Shown here in pieces: positions 8,743-17,966 of a stretch of DNA of 57,609 nucleotides. The notes below the pieces were generated by a model. That model saw only the letters and a list, made by a program, of their open reading frames with translations, was not told the DNA's origin and did not search any database. Every line of letters starts with the position of its first letter. Position 1 is the stretch's first letter. The stretch lies in contig CALEYA010000022.1 in assembly GCA_937926215.1 (NCBI GenBank), forward strand, positions 1 to 57,609, in the 5' to 3' direction. The stretch is from an uncultured Croceitalea sp. (lineage in GTDB: Bacteria > Bacteroidota > Bacteroidia > Flavobacteriales > Flavobacteriaceae). The translations under genes and the position numbers were made by a program.

Positions 8743-11000
8743 CCCGCTATTGGGGCATGCACTAAATGTTCCGGTATTCCAAAGCCGTCTACTAAGGCGT
8801 TGATGTGCGGTCTGAGTTCCGTACTCAAACGCTCCACCCGTTGCCGTATCGCTTTGGATTTGGTGCTACTTAAATAGCCCTGTTCCAAATACCAGCTGGC
8901 ATCCTTTCTAATGATGGACAAACCGTGTAAAGCACCCAATTGATACATCAGATCTTTGTAAGGTCCCTCTTCTTGGGTAGCAACAAAATCGTAATACCAC
9001 TTCATGGCCAACGCTTCGCTATAGGCCTTGCCAAGTTCCAATAAATGGGTCTGTACCTTTAAAAAAGCCTGGTAGCTTGGCATTCCTTTTTTAATATAAC
9101 CACGTATCCTCATGGCGGCCGTATCGGTTAGTCTACGCAACCTATAGTCCAAGGCATGCAAATGGAATTTGGGATTGTAAAGGTGGGCCTTGTCCAGTTT
9201 ATTGGAGTATGTAGGGTTAATGGTGGCCAACTTATCCGTCATTCGCGTACGCAATAATTTAAGTACGCTTAAGAATCCTCCGGCATTCAATTCAGATTTA
9301 AAATTGGAAAGCACCCCTTTAGCCGCTAATTGTAGCAATACGGTATTATCGCCTTCAAAAGTGGTAAAAATATCCGTATCGTTTTTTAAATCCGCTATTC
9401 GGTTTTCCAATAAGTATCCCTTTCCACCACAGGCTTCCCTACATTCCTGTATGGCTGCCGTGGAAAACCAAGTTATAATGGCTTTTAATCCGGCTACTTG
9501 GGTTTCTATGCGGCGTTTGTCCGCATCACTATCGGCATAATCCGCCATGGCTTTTTGCAGTACGCTATGGTAGACAAAAGTGGAGGCTACACTTGGAATC
9601 AGCCTTAGCTGATGGGAGGGATAATCCATCAGCAAATCTTCCTGTATTTTTATGGAATCATTGAATTGTCTTCGTTGCAAGGCATGTTTTACCGAGATAT
9701 ACAGTCCCATTTTTGCACCCGCCAATGCGCCCTTGGCCACACAAATCCGTCCCCCTACCAAAGTGCCCAACATGGTAAAAAAACGTTTGTTCGCGTTTTT
9801 AATGGAAGAAGAATAGCTGCCATCGGCATTGATCTGTCCGTATTTGTCCAACAAATTTTCCACGGGTACGGAAACTTGGTTGAACCAAATTTTTCCATTG
9901 TCCACACCGTTGAGGCCTAGTTTGTAACCATTATCTTCAATGGTCACGCCTTCCAATTCCTCATGCTGGTCATTTCGCAGGGGAACTAACACGGCATGGA
10001 CACCCATATTTTTTCCATCAACGATGAGTTGTGCAAAAACGGAGGCCATTTTAGAATGTAGGGCATTGCCAATATATTCTTTGTTGTCATTTTTGCCAGG
10101 GGTATGGATTACCAATGTTTTGCTTTCGTGAACATAAGTGGCCGTAGTTTTCACGCCACGCACATTACTGCCATGTCCGGTTTCCGTCATGGCAAAGCAC
10201 CCTAATAACTTGGTTTTTCCTGTGGCTTCCAAATAGCGGTCATGATGGCGTTTGGTGCCCAAATTTTGAATACTGCCCCCAAAGAGTCCAAATTGCACCC
10301 CAAATTTAACGGCAAGGCTTCCATCCGTAAATAGCAATTGCTCAAAAACGGAGGCATAACTTTCAATACTGTCCTTACCCCCATAGGCTTCCGGATAGGC
10401 CAATGCCCCCCATCCGGCTTCTGCTAAAGCGGTAAGTTGTTGCAAAACGGTTTCCCGTGCCTGTTCCTTATTTCTTTCAATCTCCCATTTGAAAATAGGG
10501 TTTTTCAAAAATTCGCGAAAAGCTTTAAGCTCTTCCAAGTGTCTGTCATTGAACAGATGGTCCAGATGTTCCCCGGAATAGGTATTGGAAAACTTTTGTT
10601 GGACGACCTCCACATTAAAGAGGTGGCTATAATGATTGGGCTGTATACCCAAATTTAGTTCAATGGATTTTAGTTGTTCGTTGGGTGCACAGGCGGTACA
10701 ATAATGGCTTGCCATTTTTCTTGCGAATGCCTCTAACGGAAAAGTTTCACTTTCAATAAGCGTAACATTACTCTTGGTAATGAGCTGCTGCCAGTTTTTT
10801 AGTTCGGTATCGCTTGGCGGATGGTCCCTGTCGAGCCATCCCAATAGTTCTTTTTTTTCATCTGGTGATAAGGAGTTGTCTTCATGAATTGCCGTTTGAA
10901 CTACCTGTATTTCCGAGGTAGACAAAAGGTCATCGGACCAAATCACATAAAAAAAGGGGATATACGGCAATATGCCGTTACTGTACGTTTCGTTCTCCAT
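8739..11000 (-). CDS. Acyl-CoA oxidase/dehydrogenase family flavoenzyme
   Basis: The 753-residue protein is much longer than ordinary acyl-CoA dehydrogenases (about 380-400) and matches the acyl-CoA oxidase layout: an N-terminal helical extension, the FAD/acyl-binding core, and an added C-terminal helical domain. The core carries [13 protein letters not shown], the counterpart of the oxidase TEMGHGTHLRG motif, and near the end of the core [10 protein letters not shown] and [11 protein letters not shown]. The glutamate in TFEG (E549) is the expected catalytic base that abstracts the alpha proton. It would desaturate acyl-CoA at the start of beta-oxidation. Whether it passes electrons to O2 or to an electron-transfer flavoprotein cannot be told from the sequence. 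It is transcribed away from ruvB and convergently with the GIN-domain gene. Confidence 0.88.
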   Translation of the reverse strand: MENETYSNGILPYIPFFYVIWSDDLLSTSEIQVVQTAIHEDNSLSPDEKKELLGWLDRDHPPSDTELKNWQQLITKSNVTLIESETFPLEAFARKMASHYCTACAPNEQLKSIELNLGIQPNHYSHLFNVEVVQQKFSNTYSGEHLDHLFNDRHLEELKAFREFLKNPIFKWEIERNKEQARETVLQQLTALAEAGWGALAYPEAYGGKDSIESYASVFEQLLFTDGSLAVKFGVQFGLFGGSIQNLGTKRHHDRYLEATGKTKLLGCFAMTETGHGSNVRGVKTTATYVHESKTLVIHTPGKNDNKEYIGNALHSKMASVFAQLIVDGKNMGVHAVLVPLRNDQHEELEGVTIEDNGYKLGLNGVDNGKIWFNQVSVPVENLLDKYGQINADGSYSSSIKNANKRFFTMLGTLVGGRICVAKGALAGAKMGLYISVKHALQRRQFNDSIKIQEDLLMDYPSHQLRLIPSVASTFVYHSVLQKAMADYADSDADKRRIETQVAGLKAIITWFSTAAIQECREACGGKGYLLENRIADLKNDTDIFTTFEGDNTVLLQLAAKGVLSNFKSELNAGGFLSVLKLLRTRMTDKLATINPTYSNKLDKAHLYNPKFHLHALDYRLRRLTDTAAMRIRGYIKKGMPSYQAFLKVQTHLLELGKAYSEALAMKWYYDFVATQEEGPYKDLMYQLGALHGLSIIRKDASWYLEQGYLSSTKSKAIRQRVERLSTELRPHINALVDGFGIPEHLVHAPIAG

Positions 11001-11073
11001 GCCATGAATTTACAATAATTCTTTGCTATCTTAAGTCGTTAGTGCCTAGGAAATCCTTAAACGGCAATTGCAT

Positions 11074-11081
11074 TATCTTTG
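11074..11081 (+). promoter_or_regulatory. Bacteroidota -7 promoter box (TATCTTTG) directly upstream of ruvB
   Basis: The octamer fits TAnnTTTG and ends only two bases before the likely ruvB ATG at 11084. Transcription would start at or next to the start codon, giving a leaderless mRNA. No convincing -33 TTG is present. Confidence 0.6.
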
Positions 11082-11083
11082 TA

Positions 11084-12109
11084 ATGATGAATGATAACTT
11101 AGACCCATCTGCAGAGCATTTCTCCCAAGAGGAATTGGATATTGAAAGAGCGCTTAGACCGATAAGTTTTGATGATTTTACGGGTCAAGAACAGGTTTTG
11201 GAAAATTTGAAGGTTTTTGTACAGGCGGCAAACCTTAGGGATGAAGCCTTGGACCATACCTTGTTCCATGGCCCCCCGGGCTTGGGTAAAACGACCTTGG
11301 CCCATATTTTGGCCAATGAATTGGGTGTGGGTATTAAAATTACTTCTGGTCCCGTATTGGACAAGCCGGGGGATTTGGCCGGACTACTGACCAATTTAGA
11401 GGAGCGTGATGTGCTTTTTATTGATGAGATACACCGCCTTAGCCCTATAGTGGAAGAGTATCTGTATTCCGCCATGGAAGATTACAAAATTGACATTATG
11501 ATAGAGACCGGCCCTAATGCTAGGACGGTACAAATAAACCTTAGCCCGTTTACTTTGGTGGGGGCTACCACCAGGTCTGGACTTTTAACGGCCCCTATGC
11601 GGGCCCGTTTTGGCATCCAGAGCAGGTTACAGTATTATGATACGGAACTGCTTTCCACCATTGTGGAGCGTAGTGCTGCCATTTTAAAAGTTCCCATTAC
11701 CATTGACGCGGCCATTGAGATTGCGGGCAGAAGCCGGGGTACACCCCGTATTTGCAATGCACTTTTACGCAGGGTGCGGGATTTTGCCCAAATCAAAGGC
11801 AACGGAAATATTGATATGGAAATTTCCCGATTCAGTCTTAAAGCCCTTAATGTTGATGCCTACGGTCTGGATGAGATGGACAATAAGATATTGGAGACCA
11901 TTATCGATAAGTTCAAGGGTGGACCTGTTGGCATTAGTACCTTGGCAACTGCCGTTTCTGAAAGTGCGGAAACCATAGAAGAAGTTTACGAACCATTTTT
12001 GATCCAACAGGGCTTTATTATGCGCACCCCTAGGGGTCGAGAGGTTACGGAGCTGGCCTATTCCCATTTGGGCAGGATAAAAGGGAACGTTCAAGGGGGC
12101 CTGTTTTAA
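11084..12109 (+). CDS. ruvB: Holliday junction branch migration DNA helicase RuvB
   Basis: This is an AAA+ ATPase of 341 residues from the chosen start. Visible motifs are Walker A ([12 protein letters not shown]), Walker B with [11 protein letters not shown], the sensor/arginine-finger stretch [18 protein letters not shown], and a C-terminal winged-helix domain with [10 protein letters not shown]. RuvB hexamers drive branch migration of Holliday junctions together with RuvA, encoded 8 kb downstream. An upstream GTG at 11042 would add 14 residues, but a TAnnTTTG promoter box lies inside that extension and the protein starting MMNDNLDPS fits relatives better; a second ATG at 11087 is equally possible. 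The stop is immediately followed by the P450 ATG with no gap. Confidence 0.96.
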   Translation: MMNDNLDPSAEHFSQEELDIERALRPISFDDFTGQEQVLENLKVFVQAANLRDEALDHTLFHGPPGLGKTTLAHILANELGVGIKITSGPVLDKPGDLAGLLTNLEERDVLFIDEIHRLSPIVEEYLYSAMEDYKIDIMIETGPNARTVQINLSPFTLVGATTRSGLLTAPMRARFGIQSRLQYYDTELLSTIVERSAAILKVPITIDAAIEIAGRSRGTPRICNALLRRVRDFAQIKGNGNIDMEISRFSLKALNVDAYGLDEMDNKILETIIDKFKGGPVGISTLATAVSESAETIEEVYEPFLIQQGFIMRTPRGREVTELAYSHLGRIKGNVQGGLF

Positions 12110-13453
12110 ATGGAAAACCTACCCCATGTCTCTGCCTTTAAAGTCTTGCGTAATGCCGGTAGGATCCTAAAAAATCCGTTGCCGTTCCATCAAAAAAATT
12201 TTGATAAACTGGGTGATACCTTTCGCATTTCCATTCCGGGGGATACCCAAGCTTTTTTTTCCCGAAGCCCAAAGGTGGTCCAACAAATCCTTCAAAAAAA
12301 GCATCGGTACTACTCTAAAAGCAAGTTGCAGACCAAGGACTTGGCCAAGTATATTGGTAAAGGTTTACTTACCGCAGAGGGGAGCCATTGGCGTACCCAT
12401 CGAAAAATGATACAGCCTGCATTCCACCTAAAAAACCTTAAAACCCTTTTGGGCATAATGCATGGGGCCATTCAAACGGAACTACAGCGCATAACACCAA
12501 ATAAAGAATTGGATGTTTTTGAATTGATGGGCGATCTAGCTTTTCAAGTGGTTGCAAAATCCCTTTTTAGTTCCAACGATATTCGAGAGCCCATGGCTAA
12601 GCTCAAGCAGATAACGGAGGATAACCAAAAGATGCTTATCCGGGAAATGCGGCAACCCTATTTTAAATGGTGGTTCAACGGAAGTGGAAAAATACGGAAC
12701 GAGCTGAACAAGGCACAGGTCGCCAGGGATATTTTGGATAAACTTATAGAAGAACGATTGGCCAGCAATCAAAAAAGCACAGATTTGTTGGACATGCTTT
12801 TGGAATCTGAATATGAGGATGGTTCTAAAATGCCACGGAAGCAGTTGATAGACGAACTTTTAATATTGTTTGCCGCTGGGCACGAGACGACCGCCAATGC
12901 ACTTTCCTTTACCTTGTACTTTATTGCCAAGGATGCCGATTTGCAGGACCGCCTATATGCAGAGATATCAAATATGGATGCCCAAGGGTTTGGTATGGAA
13001 GCCATAAAGCAAATTCCGCTATTGCAATCTTGTATAAACGAAGCTATGCGCTTGTATCCCCCGGCGTATTTTATAGATCGCACCGCTCTGGAAGACAATG
13101 AGATTGCCGGAATACAGCTGAAAAAGGGGACGGTGGTCCTGCTGTCCATGTATGAATTGCATCGGCATAAGGATTTTTGGGATAAACCCGATTCTTTTGT
13201 TGCAGACCGTTTTGTGGGCTTGGAACCTAAAACCTACGCGGGTTATTATTATCCTTTTGGTGCCGGTCCCAGAATGTGCATTGGTAATGCATTCGCTACT
13301 TATGAGATGGCTATGGCGGTGATGGAACTCATTAAAAATTATACCCTTTCCACTACCATGGATACTATTGAAATCAACCCGATGATTTCGCTAAAACCCA
13401 AAGCGGTAAGCTTGCGTTTTGCACCAAGAAAAAACCTAAGCGCAGGGGCTTAG
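12110..13453 (+). CDS. Cytochrome P450 monooxygenase
   Basis: This 447-residue protein has all P450 hallmarks: the oxygen-activating I-helix motif AGHETT, the ExxR motif in EAMRLYPP, and the heme-thiolate loop FGAGPRMCIG with Cys390 as heme ligand. There is no N-terminal membrane anchor and no fused reductase, so an external ferredoxin or flavodoxin system is needed. The overall pattern resembles the CYP4/CYP102-like fatty-acid hydroxylase branch, but the substrate cannot be assigned. The ATG directly abuts the ruvB stop, so the two are probably co-transcribed although functionally unrelated. The last codons lie inside the stem of the downstream terminator. Confidence 0.93.
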   Translation: MENLPHVSAFKVLRNAGRILKNPLPFHQKNFDKLGDTFRISIPGDTQAFFSRSPKVVQQILQKKHRYYSKSKLQTKDLAKYIGKGLLTAEGSHWRTHRKMIQPAFHLKNLKTLLGIMHGAIQTELQRITPNKELDVFELMGDLAFQVVAKSLFSSNDIREPMAKLKQITEDNQKMLIREMRQPYFKWWFNGSGKIRNELNKAQVARDILDKLIEERLASNQKSTDLLDMLLESEYEDGSKMPRKQLIDELLILFAAGHETTANALSFTLYFIAKDADLQDRLYAEISNMDAQGFGMEAIKQIPLLQSCINEAMRLYPPAYFIDRTALEDNEIAGIQLKKGTVVLLSMYELHRHKDFWDKPDSFVADRFVGLEPKTYAGYYYPFGAGPRMCIGNAFATYEMAMAVMELIKNYTLSTTMDTIEINPMISLKPKAVSLRFAPRKNLSAGA

Positions 13454-13460
13454 GTTTTTT
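13429..13460. terminator. Bidirectional terminator between P450 and natB
   Basis: A perfect 12-base inverted repeat (AAAAAACCTAAG and CTTAGGTTTTTT) surrounds an eight-base loop. It has A6 on one flank and T6 on the other, so it can terminate both converging transcripts. The repeat contains the last codons and the stop of the P450 gene. Confidence 0.88.
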
Positions 13461-13484
13461 AAAGAAGATCGATTTTTATTTCGG

Positions 13485-14663
13485 TTAGCTCAATATGGCA
13501 TTTTCATCCGAGAATTTTTTATAGCTAAAGTATATCGCCAATACGGCAAAAAACAATAGGGAAAGTAGCATGGCAGCGTACATTCCTATGTTTATGGTCC
13601 CTGCCATAATTTCCTTCACTCCCAGGCCAATATTCAGAACAGGGATAAACACGGTGGCCCATGTGAACTCAATCCCGGGCATAAGGGCCATGACCAAGGG
13701 TATGATAATTAAAATAATGATAGGGGATGCTTTGCTCTGTGCCTCTTTAAAGGAGGTAGCTCCAGCAACCAGTGAAATGATAAGTCCCGCCAAGAAAAGC
13801 GAAAAAGGAATCAACAATAATAAAATCAGTATTATGGATTGCGGACTCAGCATTTCGGTCAATGCCACTTTGAAAGTATCCGGAATATCATCAATAAAAT
13901 TGAGGCCAATAATTAATCCGGTCAAATTCAATAAGGCCGGAATAAAACCTAATAATGAGGCAACGATGGCCTTTCCCATAAGTACCGAAAATTTGGAAAT
14001 GGGCAAGGAAAGTGTGGTTTCGATGGTTTTTCGTTCTTTTTCACCGGTAACCAAATCAATAGCTGCCAACAAGCAGCCGCCCCACATGGTTAAAATAAAG
14101 ATATAAGGAATGAAACCGCCTATACGTTTGCCTATCAATTCTTTTTGCTCGCCTACTTCCACATATTGCTGCACCATGGGTGTCATTTTTTCCGTAGGGA
14201 TATTCAAAAGGGCAATGCGTTTTTCTTTTAACTGTGTGGTATAGGTTTCCATTAGTCTGGATACCCTTCCATTAACGTTGTCTTTGGTTCCATTTCTATG
14301 GACACTTACCGTTGCTGTACTTAGGCTATCCATTTGACGTTTCCAATCCGACGGAAAAACTATGGCCGTTTGGATGGTCTCTTCTTCGATCAAAGTTTTA
14401 AAATCATCGTTTTGGGTATACGCGCTAATTTGGTTCAAGGTGTCTTTTTGAACCAATTGCATAAAATCTTCCGGAGCGTTCACCAATCCAATTTTAACCT
14501 TTTTCTGTTGGTTGCTCTCTTGGATCATCTGGCTTACCTTGATTCCCCCAAACATCAGAATGGGAATCAACAAGGTAGGAAGCACAATAGAATTGATGAT
14601 CGTCTTCCTGTCCCTTAAAAGCTCTTTAAGTTCTTTTTTTATAATCAATATCAAATCCCTCAT
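13485..14663 (-). CDS. ABC-2 type exporter permease (NatB-like)
   Basis: The 392-residue membrane protein has one N-terminal helix after a basic RDLILIIKKELKELLRDRK segment, a large extracytoplasmic domain of about 130 residues, and five or six C-terminal helices. This is the topology of ABC-2 permeases of the NatB family. The sequence TGEKERKTIETTLSLPI at the start of the membrane domain is typical. It pairs with the ATPase encoded one base upstream, and together they would export a small cation or another substrate. NatAB of Bacillus exports Na+, but the substrate cannot be inferred here. The gene ends 25 bases from the bidirectional terminator. Confidence 0.86.
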   Translation of the reverse strand: MRDLILIIKKELKELLRDRKTIINSIVLPTLLIPILMFGGIKVSQMIQESNQQKKVKIGLVNAPEDFMQLVQKDTLNQISAYTQNDDFKTLIEEETIQTAIVFPSDWKRQMDSLSTATVSVHRNGTKDNVNGRVSRLMETYTTQLKEKRIALLNIPTEKMTPMVQQYVEVGEQKELIGKRIGGFIPYIFILTMWGGCLLAAIDLVTGEKERKTIETTLSLPISKFSVLMGKAIVASLLGFIPALLNLTGLIIGLNFIDDIPDTFKVALTEMLSPQSIILILLLLIPFSLFLAGLIISLVAGATSFKEAQSKASPIIILIIIPLVMALMPGIEFTWATVFIPVLNIGLGVKEIMAGTINIGMYAAMLLSLLFFAVLAIYFSYKKFSDENAILS

Positions 14664-14664
14664 C

Positions 14665-15420
14665 TTATGCTTCTTTTACTCGGTTAATGAATTCTTGGGT
14701 AAGGTTGTCCGCCTTCATCTCTTTTTTGAAGTTGTCAAAAGAGTCGTTGTAAATAATGGATCCGTTGCTTATGATGGCGAGGTCGTCACATAACAGATCT
14801 ACCTCACTCATAATATGGGAGGAGAAAATGACCGTCTTGTTATTTTCTTTGGATTCCCGTATCAAATCGATAATGCTATCTGCGGTGATGACATCCAGTC
14901 CAGAGGTAGGCTCGTCAAAAATGAGGACTTCAGGGTCGTGTATCAAGGTTCTGGCAATGGAAACTTTCTGTTTCATTCCCGTACTCATCTGGCCCAATTT
15001 CTTTTTTCTAAAGTCATGGATGCCCAACTTTTCAAAAAGGTATTCTTTGCGTTCTTTGTACGCAGCTTCCGGCAAACGGTATAGTTTGCCAAAAAAATCA
15101 AGGGTTTCATCGGCATTTAAACGTTGGTAAAGCCCAGTGGATCCGGTTAAGAACCCAATTCTTTTTTTGACTTCGTCATTGCCCCGGGAAATATCAATAT
15201 TGTCCACTATGGCGTTTCCGGAGGTAGGATCTATGATTCCGGCGATCATTCTTAAGGTAGTCGTTTTTCCCGCTCCGTTTGGACCTAAAAGGGAAAAAAT
15301 TCTACCCGGTTTACATTCAAAGGAAACCTTGTTTACCGCGTTTACGGTTACGGTCTCTTTCTTAAATCCCTTGCCTGTTTTTGAGGTAAAGGATTTGGTG
15401 AGATTTTCTATTCGTATCAT
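14665..15420 (-). CDS. ABC transporter ATP-binding protein (NatA-like)
   Basis: The 251-residue protein is a single nucleotide-binding domain with Walker A (GPNGAGKTTT), Q-loop region (GFLTGSTGLY), signature motif (MSTGMKQKVSIAR), Walker B (VLIFDEPTSGLD) and switch histidine (SSHIM). The order and the ABC-2 permease partner one base downstream identify an exporter of the NatA/CcmA type. It energises substrate export by the permease in the inner membrane. Its upstream region (15421-15575) is shared with the divergent queG. No clear -7 box was found for this gene. Confidence 0.9.
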   Translation of the reverse strand: MIRIENLTKSFTSKTGKGFKKETVTVNAVNKVSFECKPGRIFSLLGPNGAGKTTTLRMIAGIIDPTSGNAIVDNIDISRGNDEVKKRIGFLTGSTGLYQRLNADETLDFFGKLYRLPEAAYKERKEYLFEKLGIHDFRKKKLGQMSTGMKQKVSIARTLIHDPEVLIFDEPTSGLDVITADSIIDLIRESKENNKTVIFSSHIMSEVDLLCDDLAIISNGSIIYNDSFDNFKKEMKADNLTQEFINRVKEA

Positions 15421-15575
15421 GTCGTTGGTTATGCAATCTATTGGTTAGTTTCAAAATTGTTAAAATGTTACATTTTTAATCCCTAAACTTTAAAGTAAGC
15501 CATATAAGATTACGTACGATAACCTTTAGAGTGTGTCGATAATTGTATTTTAGCGTAAGGCAGTAACCCAATTAG

Positions 15576-16502
15576 ATGAGCAGATCGGAAGCATATACAA
15601 AATTGATAAAGGAAGAGGCCAAGCGGCTTGGTTTTTTATCTTGTGGGGTGTCCAAAGCAGGGTTCTTGGAAGAAGAAGCACCCAGGTTGGAACGTTGGCT
15701 CAACCAAAATAAACATGGGGAAATGGGGTACATGGAAAACCATTTTGACAAGCGGTTGGACCCCACAAAACTGGTGGAAGGCTCAAAATCGGTTATTTCG
15801 TTACTGCTCAATTATTATCCGCAGAAAACACAGCAGGAGGAAAGTTACAAGCTGTCCAAATACGCCTATGGAACGGATTATCATTTTGTGATAAAGGACA
15901 AGCTAAAAGAGCTATTGCATGTTATACGAGAAGAAATAGGCGAAGTACATGGCAGGGCTTTTGTGGACTCCGCGCCAGTTTTGGATAAGGCATGGGCAGC
16001 CAAAAGTGGTTTGGGATGGATCGGCAAGCACAGTAATTTACTGACCCAACAAGTGGGTTCTTTCTATTTTATTGCGGAACTGATCGTTGACCTGGAATTG
16101 GAATACGATTCCCCGGTGACCGATCATTGCGGAACCTGCACCGCCTGTATCGATGCATGCCCTACACAAGCTATCGTGGAACCCTATGTGGTTGATGGAA
16201 GCAAATGTATTTCGTACTTCACCATCGAACTTAAAAATGAAATTCCAACGGAATTCCAAGGCACCTTAGACGATTGGATGTTTGGGTGCGACGTTTGTCA
16301 AGATGTTTGTCCTTGGAACAAATTCTCCAAACCCCATAGAGAACCCTTGTTTGACCCTCACCCTGAGTTGCTTTCCATGACCAAAAAGGATTGGGAGGAA
16401 ATTACGGAAGAGGTGTTTAAAACCATTTTTAAAAAATCGGCGGTTAAAAGAACCAAGTTTTCGGGTTTACAGCGAAACATCCAATTTTTAAAAGGAGATT
16501 AA
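15576..16502 (+). CDS. queG: Epoxyqueuosine reductase QueG
   Basis: The 308-residue protein has an N-terminal cobalamin-binding region followed by two [4Fe-4S] clusters. Cysteines of the first are in [12 protein letters not shown], and those of the second include [12 protein letters not shown]. The cluster spacing and the [12 protein letters not shown] and SGLGWIGKH stretches are specific to QueG. It reduces epoxyqueuosine to queuosine in the wobble base of GUN tRNAs, the last step of queuosine synthesis. The gene is divergent from natA and has its own promoter region; a TATTTTAG sequence about 30 bases upstream is a near match to TAnnTTTG. The chosen ATG gives the usual length. Confidence 0.95.
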   Translation: MSRSEAYTKLIKEEAKRLGFLSCGVSKAGFLEEEAPRLERWLNQNKHGEMGYMENHFDKRLDPTKLVEGSKSVISLLLNYYPQKTQQEESYKLSKYAYGTDYHFVIKDKLKELLHVIREEIGEVHGRAFVDSAPVLDKAWAAKSGLGWIGKHSNLLTQQVGSFYFIAELIVDLELEYDSPVTDHCGTCTACIDACPTQAIVEPYVVDGSKCISYFTIELKNEIPTEFQGTLDDWMFGCDVCQDVCPWNKFSKPHREPLFDPHPELLSMTKKDWEEITEEVFKTIFKKSAVKRTKFSGLQRNIQFLKGD

Positions 16503-16566
16503 AATTCCTATCTTGACCGAGGTTTGTATGCAATACGGGCCATTATCCAACTAAACTAAAAGGTCT

Positions 16567-17889
16567 ATGAAGAGTATTGTAAAACCTAAACTGAATTTTT
16601 GGCAAATCTTTAATATGAATGTCGGTTTTCTTGGCATTCAATACAGTTTTGGTCTGCAACAGACTGCAATCAATCCCATTTTTCTATATCTAGGTGCGCC
16701 TGAAGATATGCTGCCTATTTTAAATATTGCAGGCCCGGTCACCGGTTTGGTCGTGCAACCTATTATTGGGGCTATGTCAGATAAAACATGGTCTCCCAGA
16801 TGGGGAAGACGAAAGCCCTATTTTTTGATTGGGGCGATCATAGGTAGTTTGTGTTTGTTTGCCTTTCCTACCAGTCCCGTACTTTGGTTCGCTGTTGGGT
16901 TATTGTGGATTTTGGATGTGGGGAATAATATGGCCATGGAACCGTATAGGGCTTTTGTTGGGGATAAGTTGCCCGAAAAGCAACTAAGTCTTGGGTACCA
17001 AATGCAAAGTTTATTTGTTGGAGCGGGAATTCTTTTGGCCAATGGATCCATAGTATTGTTTCAAAAATGGTTTGGCGGTGGTGATGTGGAGATTGCAGGC
17101 GAAATTCCAAAGTGGCTGTATTACTCCTTTTATATTGGGGGTATACTTTCCATAACGACCATATTGTGGTCCGTTTTAAGAACGCCTGAAATTCCACCTA
17201 CGGAAGAAGAACTTGCAGAAATAAACCATAATAAAAGTTTGCCTCTTGGAGCTCGAATAGGAAAGCCTTTTAAAGAGATAGGGGAAGCCATCAAGGATAT
17301 GCCCAAGTTCATGTGGAAGCTTGGGGCCGTATATCTTTTCCAATGGTATGCCCTGTTTGTCTATTGGCAATACATCACGCCTTTGTTTAAATTGACTTTG
17401 GGGTATTCCACCTCAGAAGCGGCTTCGCAGTCGGCCCAAATGAGCCTTACGTATAACATCGTGACTATGGTAGTGGCACTTGCTTTGGTTCCGTTGACTT
17501 TGAAGTATGGTGGCAAAAAAATATATGCCTATAGTTTGATAGGTACAGGTTTGGCGTTGTTTGCCATTCCATTTATAGAAGATCCGTTCCTGGTTTTAGC
17601 ACCTATGGTTCTTTTTGGGATTGGTTGGGCAGCCATGATGGGAATTCCCTATACCATGGTTTCAAAAGTAGTGCCACAGGAACGAAGGGGTGTTTATATG
17701 GGAATCCTAAATATGATGATCGTTATTCCAATGGGTATCGAAACGTTGACTTTTGGCCCCATTTATAAATTTGTATTAGGCGGAAATGCCATTAACGCCA
17801 TGTTGTTTGCAGGGGCGTTTTTTATTATATCGGCTTTCTTGGCTTTGAGGCTTAATAGTAATAAAAATCCGGAAGAAGCTATCTCTTAA
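16567..17889 (+). CDS. MFS sugar permease (GPH/SLC45-like)
   Basis: The 440-residue membrane protein has twelve predicted helices. After helix 2 it has SDKTWSPRWGRRKPY, the cytoplasmic loop signature of the GPH:cation symporter/SLC45 sucrose-maltose type of major facilitator. The N-terminal YSFGLQQTAINPIFLYLGA stretch is also typical of this branch. It would import a disaccharide, probably maltose-like, with a cation. The substrate is inferred from the family only: no glycosidase or regulator gene lies next to it. It is followed by maeB in the same direction after 77 bases, but maeB has its own promoter box. Confidence 0.82.
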   Translation: MKSIVKPKLNFWQIFNMNVGFLGIQYSFGLQQTAINPIFLYLGAPEDMLPILNIAGPVTGLVVQPIIGAMSDKTWSPRWGRRKPYFLIGAIIGSLCLFAFPTSPVLWFAVGLLWILDVGNNMAMEPYRAFVGDKLPEKQLSLGYQMQSLFVGAGILLANGSIVLFQKWFGGGDVEIAGEIPKWLYYSFYIGGILSITTILWSVLRTPEIPPTEEELAEINHNKSLPLGARIGKPFKEIGEAIKDMPKFMWKLGAVYLFQWYALFVYWQYITPLFKLTLGYSTSEAASQSAQMSLTYNIVTMVVALALVPLTLKYGGKKIYAYSLIGTGLALFAIPFIEDPFLVLAPMVLFGIGWAAMMGIPYTMVSKVVPQERRGVYMGILNMMIVIPMGIETLTFGPIYKFVLGGNAINAMLFAGAFFIISAFLALRLNSNKNPEEAIS

Positions 17890-17939
17890 TGGAACGCCAT
17901 CTTGCTGTCCATTAATTATTTTCTTCCATGGAATACCCT

Positions 17940-17947
17940 TAAATTTG
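17940..17947 (+). promoter_or_regulatory. -7 promoter box (TAAATTTG) of maeB
   Basis: The octamer matches TAnnTTTG and lies 19 bases before the maeB ATG. No TTG at the usual -33 position is clear, so confidence is moderate. Confidence 0.5.
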
Positions 17948-17966
17948 GAGCCTTCAAACTTAAGGT

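Noticed and set aside
15466-15472. A third TGTAACA sequence on the minus strand upstream of natA, similar to the efflux motif's first half
   Set aside because: No GTCYTA-like second half lies at 12 to 14 bases from it, so it does not match the two-part motif.
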